A DNA stretch of 64,000 nucleotides from Malassezia japonica (Eukaryota > Basidiomycota > Malasseziomycetes > Malasseziales > Malasseziaceae), in the NCBI RefSeq assembly GCF_029542785.1, contig NC_083370.1:1488001-1552000 (forward strand). Reading direction: 5' to 3'. Under the pieces are notes generated by a model. It saw only the letters and a list, made by a program, of their open reading frames with translations. It was not told where the DNA came from and made no database searches. Positions 17,703 through 27,007 of this stretch are shown one piece after another (positions within the stretch are counted from its first letter, which is position 1; every line of letters starts with the position of its first letter). The position numbers and the translations under genes were made by a program.

Positions 17703-19271
17703 TTAGGCAATGTAGGTCGAAGCCGAGACGTTGCCGCCGCGGCCGGTCCAGTTGATGTGAATGTCCTCGCCCTTCTTCAAGTGGTCGTTCTCCTTGCCCG
17801 GCATCACACGGAAGGTGTGGGCGCCAAAGTAGTCGCGCTGGGCCTGGAGCAGGTTCGCCGAGCCGGTCGCGAGGCGGTAGCCGTCGAAGAACGCGAGCGC
17901 GGACGAGAAGGCAGGCGTGGGGACACCCCACAGGACGCCCTGCGCAATGATGCGGCGCCAGCCGTCCTCGGCCTTCTGGATGGCGTTGGCAAAGAAGTCG
18001 TCAAAGAGCAGGTTCTCCAGCGTCGGGTTCTTGCGGAAGGCGTTGGTGATGTCCTTGAGGAAGACGGAGCGGATGATGCAGCCGCCGCGCCACATCAGAG
18101 CGATCGAGGGGTTGTTCAGCGTCCAGTTGTACTCCTTGGCAGCCTCGCGCATGAGCATAAAGCCCTGGGCGTACGAGACGATCTTGGAAGCGTACAGCGC
18201 CTGCTCGAGGTCGTCGATGAACTGCTTCTTGTCGCCATCGAACGGCTTGATCTTGGGGCCGCTGAGGACCTTGGAGGCACGCTCACGCTCCTCCTTGAGC
18301 GCCGACAGGCAGCGGGCAAAGACCGCCTCGCCGATCAGCGTCACGGGCTGGCCGAGGTCCAGCGCGTTGATCGCGGTCCACTTGCCGGTGCCCTTCTGGC
18401 CCGCGCTGTCGAGGATCTTGGGCACCATCGGCTGGCCGTCGGTGTCGTTGTACGCGAGCACATCGCGCGTGATCTCGATCAGGAACGAGTCGAGCACGCC
18501 CTTGTTCCACTGGCCAAAGATCTCCGAGATCTCCTTCTCCTCAAGGCCGAGACCGAGCTTGAGGATCGAGTAGGCCTCGGCAATGAGCTGCATGTCGCCG
18601 TACTCGATACCGTTGTGGACCATCTTGACGTAGTGGCCCGCACCGCCATCGCCGACCCAGTCGCAGCACGGCTCGCCGTCGCTCTGTGCGGCGGTCTTCT
18701 GGAAGATCTCCTTGATCTCGGGCCAGGCGGCAGCGCTGCCACCGGGCATCAGCGAGGGGCCGTGGCGCGCACCCTCCTCGCCACCGGACACACCGGAGCC
18801 GACAAAGAGCAGGCCCTTCTCCTCGAGCTCCTTCGTGCGGCGGTTCGAGTCGGGGAAGTGCGAGTTGCCACCATCGATGATGATGTCACCCTTCTCAAGC
18901 AGGGGGATGAGCTGGTCGATGAACGAGTCGACCGCGGGGCCGGCCTTGACCAGGAGGATGATCTTGCGGGGGCGCTTGAGCAGCGACACAAACTCCTGGA
19001 GCGAGTGCGCACCGACCACCTTGGTGCCCTTGGCCTCGTTCTCAAGGAAGTTGTCCACCTTGGAGGTCGTACGGTTGTACGCAGCGACCGTGAAGCCCTT
19101 GTCTACATCAGCCAGTGCACGTACCGTTCATGTTGAGAATCAGGTTCTGGCCCATGACAGCCAGGCCTGCGTTAGCACTCCCTCTACACGAAACATACCG
19201 ATCAGGCCGATATCAGCACTGTATTAGCAAAGTCCTCTCTCCAAGAATACATACACAGCTTGCGTCGTCAT
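17703..19271 (-). CDS. GND1: 6-phosphogluconate dehydrogenase, decarboxylating
   Basis: Four exons (introns 19219-19254 of 36 nt, 19167-19198 of 32 nt, 19103-19124 of 22 nt) give 492 residues starting MTTQAVADIGLIGLAVMGQN. It oxidises 6-phosphogluconate to ribulose-5-phosphate with NADPH production in the pentose phosphate pathway. The NADP fold (GLAVMGQNLILNMNDKGF), catalytic motifs GVSGGEEGARHGPSLMPGG and VKMVHNGIEYGDMQLI, and the C-terminal ending NWTGRGGNVSASTYIA are present. The first three coding exons are only 17, 20 and 42 nt. The two upstream introns are the longest in the window. The region upstream contains a CACGTG box at 19337. Confidence 0.96.
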
Positions 19272-19336
19272 CTTCTACGTCTCCGTGGGGGAAGGCAGGA
19301 CCCCGCGCCGCTTCCCGGCGGGTGGCCCTGATCTAC

Positions 19337-19342
19337 CACGTG
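19337..19342. promoter_or_regulatory. CACGTG box upstream of GND1
   Basis: CACGTG 65 bp upstream of the GND1 ATG, in the 102-bp gap to the SGT2 stop codon. Confidence 0.45.
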
Positions 19343-19373
19343 ATATGACTAAAGATGCATGGATCCTTCCGCG

Positions 19374-20357
19374 CTACGGTTTGGCGCCGCCAGCGCCGCC
19401 GCCGGCGCCACCCATAAACTGCTGAGCCATTTGCCGGAGCTGGGGGTTGCTCATCATCGCGTTCAGGTCGGGCATCTGGCCACCGGACCCGCCAAACTGC
19501 TCGGCCATGTTGCGCAGCATCGGGTTGTTCATGAGCTGCTCCAGGCCGCCGTTCGACATCATCTGCTGCGCCATCTGCGCCAGCATGGGGTTGTTGAGCA
19601 GCGAGCCGAGGTCGGGCATGCCGCCCGCGCCGCCGCCGGCACCACCAAGGTTGGGCATCTCGGGCGCATCGCCGCCGGGGGACGCCGTCACTGCGCCGTC
19701 GCGCGAGCCGTCCGCGAGCTTCGCCTTGCACGCGTCGAGACCCGACTTCATGAGCTTGTTCGCAGGGTCGACTTCGTAGCCCTTCTCGTAGGCCGCAAGC
19801 GCCTCATCGTACTTGCCCGAGGCAAAGAGCGCGTGGCCGAGGCGCGAGTACGCCTTGCCAAACTTGGGGTCGATCTCCGCGGCCTTCTTCGCGTCGGCGA
19901 TCGCCTCGTCGTGCTGACCCGTCTGCGAGTAGGCCGCCGCACGGTTCGAGTAAAAGACGGGCGAGTTGCCGTTCAGCTCAATCGCCTTGGTGTACGCGTT
20001 GAGCGCCGCGCCGTAGTCCTTGGCGGTCATGAACTTGTTGCCGTCGTTCTTGAGCTTCTCGGCCTCGGCAAGGTCCGCATCCGAAACGTCCTTCTTCTCC
20101 TCAGCAGCGGGCTTCTCGGCGGAAGGCGCCACCTTCTTCTGCGCCTTGAGGAACACGTCAAAGATGGCCCGCAGCCCGGGCGAGCCCTTGGCGTACGTGC
20201 TGCGGTCGCCCGCACTCGCGGTGTCCACGCCGAACGCCTCGTTAATCAGCGCCGACGCCTGCTTCAGCTTCGTAGCGTCCACATCCGCAACATCCTTGCT
20301 CTGCAGCCAGTCAGAGATGGCAAACGCCAGCGACTTTGATCCTTCGTCCACTGCCAT
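19374..20357 (-). CDS. SGT2: Sgt2-type TPR co-chaperone
   Basis: The 327-residue protein is the small glutamine-rich TPR protein that hands tail-anchored membrane proteins to the Get pathway. The N-terminal dimerisation/Get5-binding segment (LAFAISDWLQSKDVADVD) is followed by three TPR motifs (AEKLKNDGNKFMTAKDYGAA, AIELNGNSPVFYSNRAAAYS, AAEIDPKFGKAYSRLGHALF) and a Gly/Met/Gln/Asn-rich C-terminus with repeated NNPML units. The start at 20357 (MAVDEGSKSL) fits the family; the longer frame has an unrelated leader. It lies head-to-tail upstream of GND1. Confidence 0.95.
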   Translation of the reverse strand: MAVDEGSKSLAFAISDWLQSKDVADVDATKLKQASALINEAFGVDTASAGDRSTYAKGSPGLRAIFDVFLKAQKKVAPSAEKPAAEEKKDVSDADLAEAEKLKNDGNKFMTAKDYGAALNAYTKAIELNGNSPVFYSNRAAAYSQTGQHDEAIADAKKAAEIDPKFGKAYSRLGHALFASGKYDEALAAYEKGYEVDPANKLMKSGLDACKAKLADGSRDGAVTASPGGDAPEMPNLGGAGGGAGGMPDLGSLLNNPMLAQMAQQMMSNGGLEQLMNNPMLRNMAEQFGGSGGQMPDLNAMMSNPQLRQMAQQFMGGAGGGAGGAKP

Positions 20358-20393
20358 CTTGGTGGGAGCCAACGTGGAGGGCAACGTGGCGCG

Positions 20394-20399
20394 CACGTG
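20394..20399. promoter_or_regulatory. CACGTG box upstream of SGT2
   Basis: CACGTG 37 bp upstream of the SGT2 ATG in the 261-bp divergent promoter shared with the SCAP-like gene. Confidence 0.45.
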
Positions 20400-20535
20400 A
20401 TACGCACGCCCATGACCTGATTGTGCACAGCCGCTTGGCACGCTAGGAACAGGCGCTCAATGCTCCGTCGTAGTCACTTTGGTAGAGAGCAATGTAGCGC
20501 GTAGAGAACAAGCGGTATGGATCCCATGGTTTTTC

Positions 20536-20556
20536 TTTTGGCGCTCTGCGCCAAAA
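20536..20556. promoter_or_regulatory. Inverted repeat of an E2F-like site
   Basis: TTTTGGCGC and its exact reverse complement GCGCCAAAA are separated by three bases (TCT). Each arm contains TTTGGCGC, which fits the E2F consensus TTTSSCGC. Located between SGT2 and the SCAP-like gene. Confidence 0.4.
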
Positions 20557-20618
20557 TAATATGGTGTAATGCGCGGCGGCTGAGTGGACACCTTGCTGGC
20601 TGCAAGCATGCATGAATA

Positions 20619-23600
20619 ATGCTCCACCGCCGACGGAAGCTGAGCAATGCGTCGGGGAGCCCAGCTGCCCTGGAGCTCACTGAATGGAGTCAGCGCAGTG
20701 CACCAGAGACTGCGGGCGCGCGTCGCTCGTCCAAGCGGCGCATGGCCCCTGCATGGCGCCGCTGGGCGGACGCTGCAGAACGCATCGAGCAGCGCGTACG
20801 CGCCTCGCTCACACGCAGGTTTGCACACCACGGGAGATGGATCTCGCGGCACCAGACACGCACGCTGCTCCTGTGCAACCTGGTCATTGCATCGCTCTTT
20901 TACCCCGCAGTCGTCATGTACCTCTTGACGACGTCCGAGTCGGCGGCGCTTGGGCCGTCGTCGCATACGTGCGTCGAGCGCCACCGTGTACTCGCAGAAC
21001 AGCCCGCGGCATGCGTGGGGGGGGCGCTCGCGCCGACCAACATCTGGGACGTGGCGCTCGTGTCCCTGTCGGATATCCTGGGGGGCGGCCGGGTGCAGCG
21101 CAGCGACACGAGCTATGCGGTGCACGATCTGCGCCTCCTCTGGGACGAGACGCCGTCCCTGGAGGTCGTGCCGTACCCCGAGGACAGAGCGGACGCGCCG
21201 ACCGTGCACATGGCCCAGGTCCTTGTCACCGCCAAGGCCGTCCAGCAGGGCGGTGGCTCGCCGTACGGCATGCTCGAACCACACGCGCTGCTGGCCGCAC
21301 AGCGTATGCAGGACGCGCTGGAGCGCCGCCTCGCACTGAGCGAGATTAGCTGCGTCGAGTCGGACGGGCAGTGCCTCGTTCTGTCGCCCCTCGACTACTG
21401 GCACAGGAGCGCCGAGGCGGTGCATGCGGACTGGCATCCTGCCAAGTCGTACTCTGGGAGCCCGGTGCGTGCGGTGGTCACGCCGCCTGTCGCGCCGTTG
21501 GTCGCAAACAGCACGATGCCGCTGCTGTACTCGACGACACTCGCGAGCCGCTGGCCGTACCTCCCCCTCTTTTCGCGCGCCGAGTACCTCGTGCTGACCT
21601 TTTTCCTGCACGACTCGCCGGACATCTGGACGCACTGGCGCGCGATTGTCGAGGCGACCGCCGCCGAGACCGACCAGGCGACGCTGTCTGTGCCGACGCA
21701 CGTCGGGCCGGGCGAGACGTTTCTTCGCGTACGTTCTTCTTTTTCTGACCCAGTTTAAGCCACAGTCTCTCACCGCGCGGCCGACGCTCAACATCTCGGT
21801 CGTCGCCGGGGGCTACATGATCCTCCTGTCGTTCATTTTTCGCGGGCTCGTGCAGATGCGCCGCCTGCACTCGCGCTTCGGTATTGCCTTTACTGGGTCG
21901 GTGCAGCTGGTGCTCGACTTGATCATGAGTCTGAGCGTGTGTGCTCTGCTCGGCATCCGCCTCACGGCTGTCCCCTGGTCGATTTTGCCGTTTATTATTG
22001 TCGTCGTGGGGTCCGAGTCGATGCTGTTCATGATCCGCACGATTACCAACACGCCCGTCTCGCTCACGATGCACGCCCGCATTGCGTATGGCCTGTCGCA
22101 GGTCGCCGGGCCCATCACCCTTACCGCGCTGTCGGACATTGTGCTGCTGATCCTCCTTGCGTCGACGATCCGCGTCCCTGCCGTGTTGCAGTTCTGTCTC
22201 TTTACGATCTGCACGCTCGTCGTCGACTACTTTATGCAAATGACCTTTTTCCTGACGGTCCTGAGCATCGACATGCAGCGCCTCGAGCTCGCCGAGGTCC
22301 TCCTGCAAGGCGCCAGCGCTGCGTCTGCGCCGCAGACGCAGATGGTCGATGCACAGCCGCCCCACGAGCCGTACCGCCCGCGCTCGGCGGTCGGCCTGCT
22401 CATGTCGGGCGGACGCGCGCTGTGGCGGACGCGCTCTGTGCGCTCGCTGCGCTTCTCGATCGTGGCGACGGTCGTGCTCACGACCGTCTTTTACTTTGCC
22501 GCGGACGGCACCGCCCGGGCCTACCTCGCCTCGCTCCTCTTTGCGCCCTTCGGTATGACGGCGGATACGGAGAAGGGCGACGTGGCCGATGCTCTTCAAG
22601 GGAGCGCGTACGGCGCGCTGTGGGCCGCCATCAATCCCGAGAAAGCATCGATCGTGCGCATGGTCGTCGAGCCGTGGGCGCTTGTCGTCTTGCGCGACAA
22701 GTCGCTCTCGGGGAACGGCCACACACCGCCGGGCCCATGGCTCGAGCAGCTCTTCTTCCACCGGCGCGGCGCGACGCTCTTTCTCGTGTTCTTGTTTGTC
22801 GTGTGCCCCATCGCAGGCACGATGCTCATCATGTCCGTCGTGCTGCGCTACCTGCGCAAGGACGCCGACCTCCTCGAGACGCAACAGGATAAGTCGGATG
22901 GCGCGGACGCGGGGCTGCAGAGCCTCTTGCAGCCGGGTCGCCCACGCGCAGCGTCCGAGGCGCATGGCGCGCTGCGTGTGCACGTCGAGGCGCTCACCGA
23001 CGAGCTGCACCCTGCTCCGCTGCATGCGATCTGCGCCGACGGCACATGGGTCGCGAGCGCGGACGTGTGCAACACGCTGCGCACCGCGCACGGCCCCCGC
23101 GCATCGCTCGCGGCACTCGCGGCGCTGCGCACCGACGCGGGTGCCGCGCCGGACGGCTCTCGCATCCTGACCATGGCCCTTGCCGCGTCCGGCGACCGCG
23201 CGCTCCTTGCGCTCGGCCAGGCGTCTGGGCGCGTATCGGTCGTGGCGCTCCCCGGTCTGCAGCTGCTGATGGACGCGACCGAGAGCGAGAGCCCGCTGGC
23301 GCCGGTCCAAAACGTGTCGTTCCGCAACGAGACGCTCGTCACCTTCCACCGCGACGGCCGCCTGCTTGCGTGGCGAGGCATCCCCCCGATCCCAGACGAG
23401 GATACGAGCTGGACGCGCCCGGCGGCAATTGCGAGTGCGTACGCGCTTGCGCCGCCGCTGCCGACCTCTGCCTGGACGTACATCACGGTCGAGGCCGCGG
23501 CCGACGTGTGTGGCGTCGTCTCTGCGAAAGGGCAGCTTGTCCTCTTCTCCGTCGCGCCGTCCAAGCAAGCCACCGATACCCTAGCGGCCGACCCCCTGCG

Positions 23601-24339
23601 CCACGTCCAGGCGCCGGCGCTGTGCCGCTGTGCGCTTGTGCTCGACGCAGAAGAGGACGGGGCGGCCGCCGCCGCCACGCCGCTCACGCCGCCGCGGCAT
23701 CCCCAGCGGCGCACGAAGCCGTGGCTCATTGCGGGCGACCAGAGCGGCGTGCTGCACCTCTGGGAGGTCGCCCAGACGCCGACCGCGAGCCTTGCGCTCG
23801 CGCCGGGCGACGGCGCAGTGAAGCGGCTGCAGCGTGTTGGCGGCACGTTCGCACACCCCGTTCTCCTGGCCGCGACGGCGAACCGCGTGTGGTTTGTTGG
23901 CGCACACACCGAGGGCGATACACCGAGCTTTGTGCTCCTCGGGAGCGTCGAGAACACGCGCGGCGCAGCCGACCTGCTCACAGTACCCCCGCGGTGGGTG
24001 CTCGGTGTGCGGCGTGCGCCCGCCGCGCCGAGCACCGCGCCGAGCGACGCGCGCGCGACGCCGCGCTGGGAGGCGTGGCGGATGCGCGTGCCTCGGTTCA
24101 ATCCGGTGGACTTTTCGCCGTCGCAGAGCCTGCCGCACCTCGAGCGCGTCCCGTTCCCCCTGGAGCAGCTGATCGGCGCCGGCGTGCGCCAGCGGCTGGC
24201 CGACCTCGATGCGCCGCCGCCGTCGCGGCTGCCGCTGCTCGCTGCGCGCATCGAAGAGATGGTGCGGGTGCCGAGCGAGGAGGGTACGCAATGGTATATA
24301 CCGTTTGGGTCGTGTCTCGTGACCCTTGCTGCGTCGTAG
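20619..24339 (+). CDS. SCP1: SCAP-like sterol-sensing domain protein
   Basis: Two exons (intron 21730-21754, 25 nt) encode 1231 residues. An N-terminal membrane segment (TLLLCNLVIASLFYPAVVMY) and a luminal region are followed by a cluster of five or more membrane helices forming a sterol-sensing domain (LNISVVAGGYMILLSFIF through VVVGSESMLFMIRTI and ALSDIVLLILLAS), then a further helix and a C-terminal half with WD-like strands (KPWLIAGDQSGVLHLWEVAQ). This order is that of SCAP, which escorts SREBP from ER to Golgi. Patched- or NPC1-like proteins lack the WD region. SREBP-SCAP controls sterol synthesis and hypoxia adaptation in fungi. Its stop directly abuts the RAD21 stop. Confidence 0.82.
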
Positions 24340-26342
24340 CTATGGAGAAGTATACAGGGCCGGCTTGGCCTCGATCTGCACGTCGCCGTACGGCTCGTCT
24401 TGGCGCAGGCGCACACAGTCTTTTGTGCCGAGCACGAGCATCTCGAAGAAGAAGCCTGCAGCCGCGCGGCGGCTCGCGTTGTGCGACAGGCGCTGGAAGC
24501 TCGCCTGCTCGTCGTGCATCGTGCTGCGCAGGACATGCATCGCCTGGAGCGTGCTTGCGTCCCAGGCCGCGAGCGACGCGTCCTTGGGCTGCTCCTGCGC
24601 GCGGCTCTCAAACGCCGCGAGGGGCTGCGCGTCCGAGACGGGCGCCGCGTGCCACTCGGTCTCTTCCGCCTCGGGCGTGCCGAGGCGCAGCTCGGCAGGC
24701 CGCCCGGCGCGTCGAGCGCGCCCGTGTCGCGGCGGCGCGTCGAGCGGCGCAGCTCGGGCTCCTCGACGTCCATCGGCTCGGGGCGGGGCGCCGGCGGCTC
24801 AGGGCGGTCATTCAGCGGGGGGAGCTCGGGCAGGTCGCCGAGCGTAAAGTCGGCGGGCGGCAGCGTCTTTTCGCCGGCGGTCGTGTCCGCCGCCGAGCGC
24901 ATCGTCTCGCTGCTCAGGTCCGCAAACCGCGCCTCGTCGGTGAGCCACGGCGCGTCAGACTGGCGGCGGCCGACTTCGTGGGGGTACTCGTCGTCGACGT
25001 TTTGGCGCGCGGCCTGCTCGTGCACCTGGCGCAGCCAGTGCTGCTTGTCCTGGTGGGGTGCAAGGAGGTCGACACGCTGCTTGCGCGCGGTGAGCTGCAT
25101 CGCAGCCTGCAAGGCAGAGTCGATACGCGGCACGACGGCGCCCCATGTCATGGACAGCGTCTGCTGCACGTCGCGCGCTGCGTTCTTGGGCGCGGTGAGC
25201 AGCGCGAGCTCGGCGCGCGTCGCTGGGAGGCACCGCAGCTCGTGCGGGCTCGTGCTCATTGTCGCAGCGGCGCTGCGCACCTGGAGGACGTGCGAGCGGC
25301 CAATGTCCGTGACGCGGTCCTGCACCGGGCGCTTGCGCGGCCCTTTTTGGAGCGCCGACTCGACACGGAGCAGCGCGGCGCTCCGGAGCTTGGCCGCGGT
25401 GCGTGGCGTGAGCTGTGCGTTGGCCGCAATCGCCTGCTCAAACGTCACGTCGTGCAGCGGCGTGGTCGCACGCTCGCGCGGCGGCGTTGAGGCGTGCATC
25501 GGCGCCTCGAGCTCCATAGGCGCCATGCCCGAGTCCATCGAAAAGTCCATCGAGAGGTCGACGTCGCCGACGAGCGCGCGGACGTGCTCGGCAGCGTCCA
25601 CGATCGGCGCGCCCGCATCACGGCCGACACCGACGCTGGCAAACGAGTCGTCTGCGTCAATGTCCGGCAGCGAGAGGTCCGCGTTTGGGCGTGCAGAGGA
25701 GCGGCGCGCGGAGCGGCGCGGCTTCCATTCGCGTGCGCGCTTCGCCGGGGGGTGCATCGACTCGTCCTCGAGTCCGAGGTCAAAGTGCGCCGAGGTATCC
25801 AGCTCCGGTAGAGGGCTGGCGAGCAGCGCGTCGCTGCCGTGGGGTATATCTTGATCGAGTGCGTCGAGCGTCGCGTCTGGGAGTGTGATGTCGGCAGGCC
25901 GCGCCATGTGCTTGCTGCGCGCCGCCGCGTCGGGGAGCGCCGCGTTCGCCCACACCGGCTCGGGCATGAATAGGTCCGCGGCGGTGAACGTATCCGGTAG
26001 CGTAATGGCAGTGCGCGACAGGTGCAGCTGGTCGTGGGACAGGTCGACGACCGCGCTTGCGCTGCGGAACGCGACCTGAATACGCAGCAGCGCATCATTG
26101 CAGTCGTCTTCGAGGTACTTGGCCTTGCGCGAGTAGATGCGCGCGATACCGAGCAAAAGCTGGCCACTGAGGCGCAGCGCGACCGGCGCGTCGTCGTCGT
26201 CGTCGCCGACGATGGTCTCGACGCTCGTCGGGATACTGGTCTGCAGGAGCTGTGTCTTACTGAGTTTGCGCTCCCAGTGCGCCGCCAGCCATACTTTGGC
26301 CAGCGGCCCCTGCTTTGCAAAGAGCGCGTCCGTGGCGGGCAT
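24340..26342 (-). CDS. RAD21: Cohesin kleisin Rad21/Scc1 (reading frame interrupted)
   Basis: The N-terminal Smc3-binding domain starts at 26342 with MPATDALFAKQGPLAKVWLA and continues GIARIYSRKAKYLEDDCNDA. The C-terminal Smc1-binding winged helix (SRRAAAGFFFEMLVLGTKDC, then RLRQDEPYGDVQIEAK) is unmistakable but lies in another frame, ending at 24340. The frames exchange somewhere between about 24770 and 24630. No intron with the local CTNAC-NCAG signature fits; a 77-nt GT-AG segment (24691-24767) would restore frame but has poor signals. Total span is 2003 nt, two more than a multiple of three. A one-base sequencing error, a real frameshift or an atypical intron are all possible. The gene is normally essential. 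Confidence 0.88.
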
Positions 26343-27007
26343 CCTGGACAAGAGGCAACCCGACGCGACGCGCGCCGCGCGCACGCGTCGCGTGGGCGAA
26401 TCACTCATCACATGTCACGTGCATCTATTGGCCTATGAGCAAAGCGTCCTCGGTCCAAGAGTAGTCTCGCGTCGAGTTGCCTCTGCGAGGCGCCACTGAT
26501 TGCACTCAAGCGCTGGCAGAGCCAGAGCGACCTCTTCCCTCGATAGTTCACAAGTCAGCGTGCGCGCGCGGTACGACGTAGTGATATGACTGTAAGCACG
26601 TGAACAGCGGACGGCGGCCGCGTCGAGCAGACCCGGTTCCAGACCCGGCAGCCGCGCCCCGTGTGTCTCCGAGCGGCAAGCCGGGGAAAGCGCCACGGTA
26701 GCTGCGCGGGTGTCATTGCTGATGCGGGCCAGCTCGGGGCATTACGCACCCCACCCAGCAGGAGCTGCAACGACCGCCGCCATGCTCACCCCGAGGGGCT
26801 CATCGCGGCCATACTCTACCCTACGCCGCCCGCGACACGCACGCTGAATGCTTCCTCACAAACGGAAAAAGAAAAAGAGGCGTACGCGGACCTTCCCACT
26901 CGCAGAACTGAAACAGTGTTAGGGCGAGTACCAGCGGCCTTCGGACCGAGGACTGGCCCACGCGCATGGCGGTGGGCAGAGAAAACCAATGCGTCACGTG
27001 CTGCTCT
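26343..27007. other. Long intergenic region with three CACGTG boxes
   Basis: This 665-bp gap between RAD21 and the upstream arrestin gene (both minus strand) is the largest in the window. CACGTG occurs at 26416-26421, 26597-26602 and 26995-27000. I found no credible protein, no intron-like motif and no tRNA with matched A and B boxes. A non-coding RNA or origin function cannot be judged by eye. Confidence 0.4.

Noticed and set aside
22848..24339. Downstream extension of the RAD21 frame
   Set aside because: The frame stays open antisense to the SCAP-like gene, but the conserved kleisin C-terminus is in another frame ending at 24340.
24691..24767. 77-nt intron restoring the RAD21 frame
   Set aside because: Not annotated as such: donor GTCGAG, no CTNAC branch, and more than twice the longest confirmed intron. 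Kept only as one option in the findings.
26625..26650. B-box-like GGTTCCAGACC, possible tRNA
   Set aside because: The base after GGTTC is not a purine, no A box lies at the right distance, and no cloverleaf arms could be paired.
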